Shown here piece after piece: positions 25,765 through 33,335 of a stretch of 64,000 nucleotides of DNA. Source of the stretch: Streptomyces actinomycinicus (lineage in GTDB: Bacteria > Actinomycetota > Actinomycetes > Streptomycetales > Streptomycetaceae); NCBI RefSeq assembly GCF_016741775.1, contig NZ_JAERRK010000003.1:540765-604764 (forward strand), read 5' to 3'. A program made the position numbers and the translations under genes. The notes under the pieces were generated by a model. The model was not told where the DNA came from. It did not search any database and saw only the letters and a list, made by a program, of their open reading frames with translations. How positions within the stretch are numbered: the first letter of the stretch is position 1; each line of letters begins with the position of its first letter.

Positions 25765-26260
25765 CGAGCTGTTCAACCAGTTCGAGCGTGATGCCTTCCA
25801 TCTGGAGCTGCGAGACGACTACGGGTCTCCCATCGAGGACACGCCGTACGCCCGATGGAAGCGTGGCGAACCCGACGACTACTCATGGCTCGATGACTGG
25901 ACGAGGTTGATGAAGCGCGTCACGGGTGAGGGCAAGACGGTCCGTCGCGTTCGCGTGGTCACAGAGCCCCACAGCCGGTACGTCACTTGGGAGCACTCGC
26001 TCACGCACCTCAACATCGAGATGGGCGAGGACATCCGATGGCTTCCGAGGCACCGGCTGCCGGAAGGGGTTGCCTTCCCCGTGGGAGGGAACGACTGGTG
26101 GCTGTACGACGATCGCCTTCTTGCCGTGGGGCACTTCGATCCTGAAGGCCGAGTTCTCGGGTCAGAGATCGTGGAAGACCCTGACACCGTGGCCGAGTGC
26201 ATCCGTCTGCGAGACCTGCTCTGGGCTGTCGCCATCCCTCACGCCGAGTACAAGCCCTGA
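25736..26260 (+). CDS. DUF6879-family protein
   Basis: 174 residues from the GTG at 25736, preceded by GGAGGAAGAC and overlapping the upstream gene. The family pattern is clear: FERDAFHLELRDDYG, then EPDDYSWLDDW, RRVRVVTEPHSRYVTWEHS, and GGNDWWLYDDRLL. DUF6879 genes are almost always next to XRE-DUF5753 and DUF397 genes in Streptomyces, as here. Biochemical role not established. Confidence 0.85.
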   Translation: MDLISPAQRDELFNQFERDAFHLELRDDYGSPIEDTPYARWKRGEPDDYSWLDDWTRLMKRVTGEGKTVRRVRVVTEPHSRYVTWEHSLTHLNIEMGEDIRWLPRHRLPEGVAFPVGGNDWWLYDDRLLAVGHFDPEGRVLGSEIVEDPDTVAECIRLRDLLWAVAIPHAEYKP

Positions 26261-26267
26261 CCCATCA

Positions 26268-27122
26268 GTGAGCAACCAAGCACAAGAAGCACGAGAGGCG
26301 TTGGGTGCCCGGCTTCGCGGGTTCCGCAAGGATGCGGGCTTCGCGAGCGGCCGGGCATTCGCGCTGGCCACAGGATGGCAGGAGTCGAAGGTCTCCCGGA
26401 TCGAGAACGGGAAGCAGAACGCCAGCGAGGACGACATCCGCGTCTGGTGCACGACGACCAACAGATCCGAGCAGATCGAAGACCTGATTGCCACGGTCCG
26501 GCACATTGACGAGCTGTGGCTTGAGTGGCGCCGGCAGTTGGCGACTGGGGCAGAGAAGAGACAGCAGGCCGCAATACCGGTCTACTCAAAAACTAAGGTA
26601 TTTCGAATCTGGCATCCGACGCTCGTATGGGGGACGCTCCAAACCTCTGAGTACGCCGCAGAGACCTTCAAGCAGGTCGTCAACTATTACGAGATTCCCG
26701 ACGACACCGAAGCCGCCACGGCTAAGCGGCTTGAACGTCAGCAGTACCTATACCGAGGCGATCGAATCTTTAACGTTTTGCTCGGCGAGCAGGCGCTGTA
26801 CAGCAACTTTGGAGGGAAGGAGGTGATGAAGGGGCAACTCGACCGCTTGTTGTCGGTCATGGGGCTGGCCAGGATGAGCCTAGGCATCGTTCCCAGGTCT
26901 GCGCCCCTCCGCATCTGGCCTGGCAACTCCTTCTCGATGTTCGATGACAAGCTCGTACTAGTTGAGACCTTCTCGGCGGAATTTTCCGTCACACAGCCAC
27001 GAGAAATCGAGCTATACGCTAAAGCATTCGCCCTATTGAAACAGTCAGCTGTCTACGGAACCGCTGTACGAGACCTCATTTTCGCTGCAATTCATCACTA
27101 CGACAGGATGTCGACCGATTAG
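26268..27122 (+). CDS. XRE regulator with DUF5753 domain
   Basis: 284 residues from the GTG at 26268, seven bases after the DUF6879 stop. The N-terminal helix-turn-helix (about 5-65) has LRGFRKDAGFASGRAFALAT and WQESKVSRIENGKQ. The DUF5753 domain (about 95-275) includes VWGTLQTSEYAAETFKQVV, RLERQQYLYRG and IVPRSAPLRIWPGNSFSMFD. This architecture is that of the WhiJ-like regulators that pair with small DUF397 proteins in control of development; some pairs behave like toxin-antitoxin systems. The DUF397 gene follows directly. Confidence 0.92.
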   Translation: MSNQAQEAREALGARLRGFRKDAGFASGRAFALATGWQESKVSRIENGKQNASEDDIRVWCTTTNRSEQIEDLIATVRHIDELWLEWRRQLATGAEKRQQAAIPVYSKTKVFRIWHPTLVWGTLQTSEYAAETFKQVVNYYEIPDDTEAATAKRLERQQYLYRGDRIFNVLLGEQALYSNFGGKEVMKGQLDRLLSVMGLARMSLGIVPRSAPLRIWPGNSFSMFDDKLVLVETFSAEFSVTQPREIELYAKAFALLKQSAVYGTAVRDLIFAAIHHYDRMSTD

Positions 27123-27133
27123 GAGGCGGGACC

Positions 27134-27319
27134 TTGGCCATGAACCCGAATTGGCGCACGAGTTCCTACACGAAATCTGACAGCTGCGTCGAAGTCGCAG
27201 ACAACGACCCCGCTCGTGTCATGGTGCGAGACACCAAGCGGCGGGAATTTGGTCACCTGAGTCTCAATCCGGCTTCCTGGAGCCGGTTCATCGAGGCTAC
27301 GAAGCAGGTCTCTCAGTAG
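27134..27319 (+). CDS. DUF397 protein
   Basis: 61 residues. I take the TTG at 27134 as start, because AGGAGG lies seven bases upstream, against 13 for the ATG at 27140. The family pattern WRTSSYTKSDSCVEVAD, then MVRDTKRREFG and SWSRFIEATK is complete. DUF397 proteins are partners of XRE-DUF5753 regulators; the Shine-Dalgarno sequence overlaps the regulator's stop codon, so expression is coupled. Confidence 0.9.
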   Translation: MAMNPNWRTSSYTKSDSCVEVADNDPARVMVRDTKRREFGHLSLNPASWSRFIEATKQVSQ

Positions 27320-27676
27320 CCCTGCGTCATCACCTGTGGGATCCGGCCCCCGTGCGGGGAGGGGCCGAGTCACCTCAGATGCTGGTTGCCACTGAGGCGC
27401 CCAGAGCACTCCTCTCAACGAAGCACGCCTCCCCTGAGCTGGACCGGTTGGACACGTGACCAACGCATGACCAACAGGGGCCGGGGATGGGCAGAAGCAG
27501 CAGGTGGGCATGACACAGCCTCGAAGGGCGCCGAGCCTGCTCGTCTACTGCGCGATTGGTGGTGCCTCCAGCGCGACTCCTGCCTGCGCAGACTGTTGAC
27601 GATCATGGGGAAATGCTGGGGAGGCCCTTTCTGTGAGGGGTGTTCATGCAGGTCAGAGCCGTATGACCTGTAAAGC
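27320..27676. other. non-coding right end of the element
   Basis: Holds a terminator-like hairpin CGGCCCC/GGGGCCG (27344-27367) after the DUF397 gene, an inverted repeat CCTCAG/CTGAGG near 27373-27397, and the right arm-type motif at 27647. No ORF has a credible start. Confidence 0.6.
27647..27656 (+). other. candidate integrase arm-type site, right inner
   Basis: TGCAGGTCAG is identical to the first ten bases of the 14294 site. An AGGTCA/TGACCT inverted pair (27650-27655 and 27664-27669) overlaps it. It lies 44 bases inside attR. Confidence 0.5.
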
Positions 27677-27679
27677 ACT

Positions 27680-27723
27680 CAGATTTATGAGGGCACGAAT
27701 CAAGTTCAGCGGATCGTCATGGC
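27680..27723 (+). other. attR, with the original 3' end of the dehydrogenase gene
   Basis: The frame reads QIYEGTNQVQRIVMARNLP and then TAA at 27737-27739, exactly the end of the dehydrogenase now encoded 13.4 kb upstream. A TAA at 27671 closes the frame just upstream, so this piece is not translated. Confidence 0.9.
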
Positions 27724-27763
27724 GCGCAACCTGCCGTAAGGCACCGCGCTCCCGCGGCTCTCG

Positions 27764-27787
27764 GAAGGCGTCCTTCGGGGCGCCTTC
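27764..27787 (+). terminator. displaced terminator of the acyl-CoA dehydrogenase gene
   Basis: GAAGGCG and CGCCTTC pair over a ten-base loop 25 bases after the orphaned 3' end. Before integration this was probably the dehydrogenase terminator. Confidence 0.7.
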
Positions 27788-27902
27788 TTCGCTGTCCGGG
27801 GTGGTCCGGAAGCCGTAGGCCGACATGCGGGGCGGCACTCCGGGACGTAGGACGGAAGCACACGGGGCCCGCCCCGGGTCCCATCGCCTCCGAGGAGGAG
27901 CC

Positions 27903-28265
27903 ATGACCCAGTCCGGAATGATGCCTGCCCTCACCCAGCAGATGCAGGACTGCATCGAGGCCTGCATGGACTGCCACAACATCTGCGAGGAGACCATGAG
28001 CTCCTGCATGCAGCAGGGCGGCCAGGCACAGATGCAGGTCATGCGCGCCGTCATGGACTGCTCCGAGACGACCCGCATGTGCGCCGACATGATGATGCGG
28101 CGCTCCCCGATGGCCGGCGACATGTGCATGCTCTGCGCCAAGGTCTGTCAGATGTGCGCGGAGGCGTGTATGTCCATGCCGGACGACCAGATGATGATGC
28201 GCTGCGCCGAGGCGTGTCGCCGCTGCGCGGAGACCTGCCGGGCGATGGCGGGCGCGGCCATGTGA
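27903..28265 (+). CDS. four-helix-bundle copper-storage-like protein (Csp/DUF326)
   Basis: 120 residues from the ATG at 27903, which follows GGAGGAG. It has about 16 Cys in spaced pairs along helices: CIEACMDCHNIC, CMLCAKVCQMCAEAC and CAEACRRCAETC, plus many Met. Cytosolic Csp proteins bind many Cu(I) ions inside such a bundle through these Cys. There is no Tat or Sec signal, so it is cytoplasmic. It lies just beyond attR and belongs to the chromosome, not to the element. Confidence 0.88.
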   Translation: MTQSGMMPALTQQMQDCIEACMDCHNICEETMSSCMQQGGQAQMQVMRAVMDCSETTRMCADMMMRRSPMAGDMCMLCAKVCQMCAEACMSMPDDQMMMRCAEACRRCAETCRAMAGAAM

Positions 28266-28332
28266 GTCCGGCCCTGCCGGAAACGGCCGAGGGCACCCTC
28301 GCGGGTGCCCTCGGCCGTGACCGCGGCGACCG

Positions 28333-29658
28333 TCAGTTGCCGCTGGTCACCGTCACGGGCTCGTCGTTGTTCAGCTCGTTCACCAGGGTCTTCACCTTCG
28401 CCTTGTCCCAGACGAGGTTGCCGCCGGCGGAGCCGGAGATCGGCATGTTCATGGACTTGCCGTCACCGCCGCTGACGCCCTTCATCGCCCAGAACATCGA
28501 GGCCAGGTCCCACAGGGACATGTCCTTGTCGACGATCAGGGAGTCCAGGCCGGCGCCCATGGTCGGGTAGAACTTGAACGGGTTGAGGACCGTCGAGGGG
28601 GTCGCCACCTGGTGGGCCAGGGCGGCCAGGAACTTCTGCTGGTTCTTGGTGCGCTGCAGGTCGGACGCGGCGAACGCGTGCCGGGTGCGGACGAAGGCGA
28701 GGGCCTGCTGGCCGTTCAGGGTCTGCTTACCGGCCTTGAAGTCGGCGCCGGACCACTTGTCCTTGAAACCCTTGTCGATGTCGATGTCGACGCCGCCCAC
28801 CGCGTCCACGATGTTGGCGAAGCCCTGGAAGCCGATCTCGACGTAGTGGTCGATGTGCAGACCGGTGTTGTACTCGACCGTGCGGACCAGCAGGGTCGGG
28901 CCGTCGAACGCGTACGCCGCGTTCAGCTTGTTCTGGCCCAGCGGGCCCTTGACCTTGCCGGACTCCGAGCCGCGGAACGTCGGGATGGTGACGTTCGAGT
29001 CACGCGGCAGCGAGATCAGCGTGTCGCCGCTGTCGCCGACGTGCAGGATCATCATCGAGTCCGTGCGCTTGCCCTCGGCGCCGCCGGTGTGGAGCTTCTT
29101 CTCGTCCTCCTTGGACATGCCCTCGCGGCTGTCCGAACCGACGATCAGGTAGTTCGTACCCTCACCCGCCTCCGGCCGGTCGATGACCGTGGAGAGGTCC
29201 ACCTCGCGGCGCAGCTTGGAGTCGGCCCAGAAGTAGGTCGCGACCGAGGTGACGACCAGCACCGTCGCCAGGGTGATGGCCGTCCACTTTATCCGGCGCC
29301 GCCAGTTCGGCGCGGGACGCGTGCCACGGCCCGGCGCACCAGCCGGGCCGCCCGGACCCCGGCCGCCGGGGGCGCCGTAGACCTGTCCGGTGTTGTAGCC
29401 GCTGTCGTAGTCGTCGTAACCGGCACCGTCGTCGTGGCCCCGCCCGTCGACGTACGACGGCTGCTGCGGCACACCGGCCCCGTACGGAGGGGCCGCCGGG
29501 CCGGGGTCACCGTACGCCGAGCGCGGTCCGGGCGGAACCGCCGGGCCGCGCCGCACCTGGCGCATCACACGCGCCCCCTCCGGCTGTGCGCCGGCACTGC
29601 CGCGTCCGTAGCGCGGATCGCGGTTGTTGTCGGACCATCCCTCGGGCCAGTCATTCAT
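28333..29658 (-). CDS. LytR-CpsA-Psr family cell-wall ligase (1)
   Basis: 441 residues. LCP proteins transfer lipid-linked glycopolymers (teichoic acids, polysaccharides) to peptidoglycan outside the membrane. A Gly/Pro/Tyr-rich cytoplasmic N-terminus of about 120 residues precedes one membrane helix (ITLATVLVVTSVATYFW). The LCP domain has NYLIVGSDSREG, TLISLPRDSNV and QALAFVRTRHAFAASDLQR, carrying the Asp and Arg residues that bind the pyrophosphate. Start at 29658 (MNDWPEGWS). This is one of five LCP genes in 10 kb, all leftward; it has no LytR_C domain. Confidence 0.93.
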   Translation of the reverse strand: MNDWPEGWSDNNRDPRYGRGSAGAQPEGARVMRQVRRGPAVPPGPRSAYGDPGPAAPPYGAGVPQQPSYVDGRGHDDGAGYDDYDSGYNTGQVYGAPGGRGPGGPAGAPGRGTRPAPNWRRRIKWTAITLATVLVVTSVATYFWADSKLRREVDLSTVIDRPEAGEGTNYLIVGSDSREGMSKEDEKKLHTGGAEGKRTDSMMILHVGDSGDTLISLPRDSNVTIPTFRGSESGKVKGPLGQNKLNAAYAFDGPTLLVRTVEYNTGLHIDHYVEIGFQGFANIVDAVGGVDIDIDKGFKDKWSGADFKAGKQTLNGQQALAFVRTRHAFAASDLQRTKNQQKFLAALAHQVATPSTVLNPFKFYPTMGAGLDSLIVDKDMSLWDLASMFWAMKGVSGGDGKSMNMPISGSAGGNLVWDKAKVKTLVNELNNDEPVTVTSGN

Positions 29659-29777
29659 GCGCCCCAGTGTGCAGGGCAGCGCGGTGGGCCTTACAAGGGG
29701 TGTCGGAAAATCAGAGCGCCGCTGTTGCGAAGCCGACACAAATTCCGTGATTGTCACCACGGCATAAGGTGGGGGGC

Positions 29778-30338
29778 ATGACAGATCAGGCCACGGACAT
29801 GGATCCGGACATGGAGCCGGACATCCCGGGCAAGCCCACGTCCGCCTCGCGCACCACTCTCAGCCACATCATGACCCACAACGACACCAACCTGCTGGGC
29901 ACGGTGCACGGCGGGGTGATCATGAAGCTGGTCGACGACGCGGCGGGCGCGGTGGCCGGGCGGCACTCCGGCGGCCCTGCCGTCACCGCCTCCATGGACG
30001 AGATGGCGTTCCTGGAGCCGGTCCGCGTCGGTGACCTGGTCCACGTCAAGGCGCAGGTGAACTGGACCGGACGGACCTCCATGGAGGTCGGCGTCCGGGT
30101 GCTCGCCGAGCGCTGGAACGAGTCGGCCCCGGCCACCCAGGTCGGCTCCGCCTATCTGGTGTTCGCGGCGGTGGACGCCGACGGCAAGCCGCGCCGTGTG
30201 CCGCCGGTGGTCCCGGAGACCGACCGTGACCGCCGCCGCTACCAGGAGGCGCAGATCCGCCGCACCCACCGGCTGGCCCGCCGCCGGGCCATCCGCGAGC
30301 TGCGCGAGAAGCGGATCGCGGAGGGGTTCGAGGACTGA
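29778..30338 (+). CDS. acyl-CoA thioesterase, hot-dog fold
   Basis: 186 residues from the ATG at 29778, preceded by GGTGGGGGG. The single hot-dog domain (about 20-140) has MTHNDTNLLGTVHGGVIMKL, then DDAAGAVAGRHSGG and DEMAFLEPVRVGDLV, the YciA/BACH-type thioesterase pattern with catalytic Asn/Asp. It hydrolyses acyl-CoA to acid and CoA. The last 45 residues are a very basic helix (RRTHRLARRRAIRELREKR), longer than usual for the family. Confidence 0.9.
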   Translation: MTDQATDMDPDMEPDIPGKPTSASRTTLSHIMTHNDTNLLGTVHGGVIMKLVDDAAGAVAGRHSGGPAVTASMDEMAFLEPVRVGDLVHVKAQVNWTGRTSMEVGVRVLAERWNESAPATQVGSAYLVFAAVDADGKPRRVPPVVPETDRDRRRYQEAQIRRTHRLARRRAIRELREKRIAEGFED

Positions 30339-30378
30339 CAGGACCGGGGGAGGGGGGCCCGGGCCGGCCGGTGCGTCT

Positions 30379-30459
30379 TCTCACGCGGTCTCCGAGCAGA
30401 CCAGTTCTCACACGGTCTCCGAACAGACCACTTCTCACGCGGTCTCCGAGCAGACCACC
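30379..30459. repeat. 27-bp tandem repeat spanning a stop codon
   Basis: Three copies (30379-30405, 30406-30432, 30433-30459), each starting TCTCACGCGG or a one-base variant. The third copy contains the last codons and stop of the LCP gene that ends at 30435; the other two lie beyond it and each repeats the same short coding end and stop. Confidence 0.85.
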
Positions 30460-31970
30460 TCGTTGCCCCGCACCGCGCTCTGCTCCGGCTGCGCCGGATC
30501 CTCGAAGCGCACCTTCTTGACGTCCTTGAGGCCGGGCCCGGCGGTCACCCTCAGCAGCGGCCCCTGGCCCGGCACCGCGCGCAGTTCGCTGCCCGGGAGG
30601 GCCGCCGCCAGGGAACGGGCGGAGCGGTCCCAGCGGGGGTCGTAGGAGATCACCGTGTGCGCGACCCGGACGGGGGCGGTCGTCGGCTGGTGCGTGGTGG
30701 CGAAGCCGGTCGCGGCGAGCGCCGCGTCGAGCCGCTTGGCCAGCCCCGCCGTGCCGCTGCCGTTCTCCACCTGGACCCGGATCTGGTCCGGGGCCACCTC
30801 CACCGGCACCGCTGCCGGGGCGCGGCGCGGGCGGTCCTCGGTGAGCGGCTTGTCGTCGCGCAGCGCCTGGAAGAGTCCTGCCGCCCTCGTCTGGTCCCAC
30901 TTCAGGGTCGAGCCGATGCCCTTGACCTGGTAGTTCATCTGCCCTACGGGGACGGTGGCGAACTCGGAGGACGACGGCGAGAAGGTCCGCATCGCGCGTC
31001 CGAGGTCGAGCAGCTCGTCGGTCCCGAAGCCCGCGTCGGCCCGGACCGAGCCGAGCACCGCCCGGGTGACGTCCCGGAACCGCATCGGGTTCAGCAGCAC
31101 CCCCGAGGAGGTCGCCTTCTCGATCAGCGCGGCCAGGAACCGCTGCTGCCGCTTCATCCGGCCCAGGTCGCTGGCTCCGTCGAGGTGCCGGGCACGCACG
31201 TACTGCAGCGCCTGGCCGCCCTTGAGGGTGTGCGTGCCGGGCGCGAGGTCGAGCCCGGTGTACCGGTCCTTCAGCGGTGTCGGTGTGCACACCGTCACCC
31301 CGCCGAGCACGTCGACGGTCTTCATGAAGCTGGTGAAGTCGACCTCGAGATAGTGGTCGATCTTCACATGGGTCATGTTCTCGACCGTGCGGATGGTCAG
31401 CTGGGGCCCGCCCTCGGCGTAGGCCGCGTTGAGCTTGACCGGGTGCGGGCCGTGCCGCCGGCCGGAGTTCTGGTCGACGTGTGCGGGCATCTCGGCGTAC
31501 GAGTCGCGCGGCAGGCTCACCACGCTGGCCCGGTCCCGGTCCTCCGCGATGTGCACGATCATCATCGTGTCGGTGCAGTGGCAGGGCTGCCCGCCCAGCC
31601 GGTAGGTGCGCCGGTCCTGCTCGCTGATCTCGTCGCGTCCGTCGGTGCCGACCAGCAGGACGTTCATGCCGTGGCCGGCCACGGGCCGGTTCTTCATGTC
31701 CTTGAAGGCGTCGACCCTGGTGATGCCCGCGTCCAGACTGCTGACGACCGCGTGCCCGATCCCGGCGGAGGCGAGCACCACGACCGACAGGGTGGTGACC
31801 GCCCGCATGGCCCAGCGTGGCCGGCGCGGCGGCCGGACGGACCGCACGGGCCGCGCGGGCGGACGCGGCACTCGGCGGGGCGGCTGCGGACGGCGCTGCG
31901 GACTGGGGGCTCCTCCCACGCTTCTGGCAGTGGGGGAGGGAGACCGAGGCGGGCTGGGCAAGGAGGACAC
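30435..31970 (-). CDS. LytR-CpsA-Psr ligase with LytR_C domain (2)
   Basis: 511 residues. A Pro/Arg-rich N-terminus is followed by one membrane helix (AVTTLSVVVLASAGIGHAVV), the LCP domain (MNVLLVGTDGRDE, VVSLPRDSYAE, QALQYVRARHLDGASDLGR), and a C-terminal LytR_C domain around IRVQVENGSGTAGLAKRLDA. The GTG at 31970 has a Shine-Dalgarno sequence almost touching it, so the exact start is uncertain. It is one of the clustered LCP ligases; LytR_C probably adds a regulatory or binding role. Confidence 0.9.
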   Translation of the reverse strand: MSSLPSPPRSPSPTARSVGGAPSPQRRPQPPRRVPRPPARPVRSVRPPRRPRWAMRAVTTLSVVVLASAGIGHAVVSSLDAGITRVDAFKDMKNRPVAGHGMNVLLVGTDGRDEISEQDRRTYRLGGQPCHCTDTMMIVHIAEDRDRASVVSLPRDSYAEMPAHVDQNSGRRHGPHPVKLNAAYAEGGPQLTIRTVENMTHVKIDHYLEVDFTSFMKTVDVLGGVTVCTPTPLKDRYTGLDLAPGTHTLKGGQALQYVRARHLDGASDLGRMKRQQRFLAALIEKATSSGVLLNPMRFRDVTRAVLGSVRADAGFGTDELLDLGRAMRTFSPSSSEFATVPVGQMNYQVKGIGSTLKWDQTRAAGLFQALRDDKPLTEDRPRRAPAAVPVEVAPDQIRVQVENGSGTAGLAKRLDAALAATGFATTHQPTTAPVRVAHTVISYDPRWDRSARSLAAALPGSELRAVPGQGPLLRVTAGPGLKDVKKVRFEDPAQPEQSAVRGNEVVCSETA

Positions 31971-32089
31971 CTCCGGACGAGGCCGTACGTGGGATCCGTG
32001 AGCACAGTAGGCCGATACGATCTCCAGCCCGCGCCGCAGGCCTGGCGGCGCGCACCCGTGTCCCCCGTTCGCGGTAACGTGAGGCCCCT

Positions 32090-33118
32090 ATGAACGCCAA
32101 GCCCGACGTGCGGCTCCCCGCTGTATCCGTGATCATGCCCGTCCTCAATGAGGAACGGCATCTGCGCGGGGCCGTCCAAGCGATCCTCGCGCAGGAGTAC
32201 GCCGGCGAGATGGAGGTCGTGATCGCCCTCGGTCCGTCCACGGACCGCACGGACGAGATCGCCGCCGAGCTGGTCCGTGAAGACCCGCGCGTGCACACCG
32301 TCCCCAACCCGACCGGCCGCACGCCCGCCGCGCTGAACGCGGCCATCAAGGCGTCCCGGCACCCCGTCGTGGTCCGCGTCGACGGTCACGGCATGCTGTC
32401 GCCGAACTACATCGCGACCGCCGTCCGGCTCCTGGAGGAGACCGGCGCGCAGAACGTCGGCGGCATCATGCACGCCGAGGGCGAGAACGACTGGGAACAC
32501 GCGGTGGCCGCCGCGATGACCTCCAAGATCGGCGTCGGCAACGCGGCCTTCCACACCGGCGGTCAGGCCGGCCCCGCCGAGACGGTCTACCTGGGCGTCT
32601 TCCGCCGGGAGGCGCTGGAGCAGCAGGGCGGCTACAACGAGGAGTTCATCCGCGCCCAGGACTGGGAGCTGAACTTCCGGATCCGGGAGGCCGGCGGGCT
32701 CATCTGGTTCTCGCCGGAGCTGAAGGTGTCGTACCGGCCGCGGCCGAGCGTGCGGGCCCTCGCCAAGCAGTACAAGGACTACGGCCGCTGGCGGCACGTC
32801 GTCGCCCGCTACCACTCCGGCTCCATCAACCTGCGCTACCTCGCCCCGCCGACGGCGGTGTGCGCGATGGCGGCGGGGCTCGTCGTCGGCGCGGTGCTGA
32901 CCCCGTGGGGCCTGGTGGTCCCGGGCGGCTACCTGGCCGCGATCGTCGCGGGCTCCGTCCCGGCCGGGAAGGGCCTGCCGCTGAAGGCGCGACTGCGGAT
33001 ACCGGTGGCCCTCACCACCATGCACATGTCCTGGGGCTGGGGCTTCCTGACCAGCCCGAAGTCGCTGGCGAAGCGGGTCATCGCCTCCCGCCGGCCGGCG
33101 GTCACGGACGCCGCCTGA
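32090..33118 (+). CDS. family 2 glycosyltransferase
   Basis: 342 residues. The GT-A domain occupies about 10-245: SVIMPVLNEERHLRGAVQAI, the DXD-like metal site in VVRVDGHGM, and the acceptor-side AQDWELNFRIREAGG. Two C-terminal membrane helices (about 257-290) anchor it. Such enzymes add sugars to lipid-linked precursors; being surrounded by LCP ligases it probably makes part of the glycopolymer they attach. The stop codon lies inside a six-copy 26-bp repeat. Confidence 0.9.
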   Translation: MNAKPDVRLPAVSVIMPVLNEERHLRGAVQAILAQEYAGEMEVVIALGPSTDRTDEIAAELVREDPRVHTVPNPTGRTPAALNAAIKASRHPVVVRVDGHGMLSPNYIATAVRLLEETGAQNVGGIMHAEGENDWEHAVAAAMTSKIGVGNAAFHTGGQAGPAETVYLGVFRREALEQQGGYNEEFIRAQDWELNFRIREAGGLIWFSPELKVSYRPRPSVRALAKQYKDYGRWRHVVARYHSGSINLRYLAPPTAVCAMAAGLVVGAVLTPWGLVVPGGYLAAIVAGSVPAGKGLPLKARLRIPVALTTMHMSWGWGFLTSPKSLAKRVIASRRPAVTDAA

Positions 33119-33256
33119 CGATGAAGGTCACGGACGCCGCCTGACGATGAAGGTCAAGGGCGCCGTCTGACGGTGAAGGTCACGGGCGCCGTCTGACGGT
33201 GACGGTCAAGGGCGCCGTCTGACGGTGACGGTCACGGGCGCCGCCTGACGGAGAAC
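33101..33256. repeat. 26-bp tandem repeat, six copies, spanning a stop codon
   Basis: Units begin at 33101, 33127, 33153, 33179, 33205 and 33231. The first two are identical and start GTCACGGACGCCGCCTGACG; the others differ by a few bases. The first unit encodes the last residues and stop of the glycosyltransferase, and the following units each keep a TGA in the same position. Copy-number change would not alter the protein. Confidence 0.92.
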
Positions 33257-33284
33257 GGGCGTTGACTCCGCCCGCGGAAGCCCG

Positions 33285-33317
33285 AAGGGCCCCTCCTCGA
33301 CGCGAGGAGGGGCCCTT
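33285..33317. terminator. 15-bp stem between convergent genes
   Basis: AAGGGCCCCTCCTCG and its complement enclose a three-base loop. It serves the rightward glycosyltransferase and the leftward LCP gene. Confidence 0.9.
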
Positions 33318-33335
33318 TCCGTGCGGGCTACCGGA

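Noticed and set aside
27825..28265. Longer start for the copper-storage-like protein
   Set aside because: The extra 26 residues are Arg/Gly-rich, and GGAGGAG directly precedes the internal ATG at 27903.
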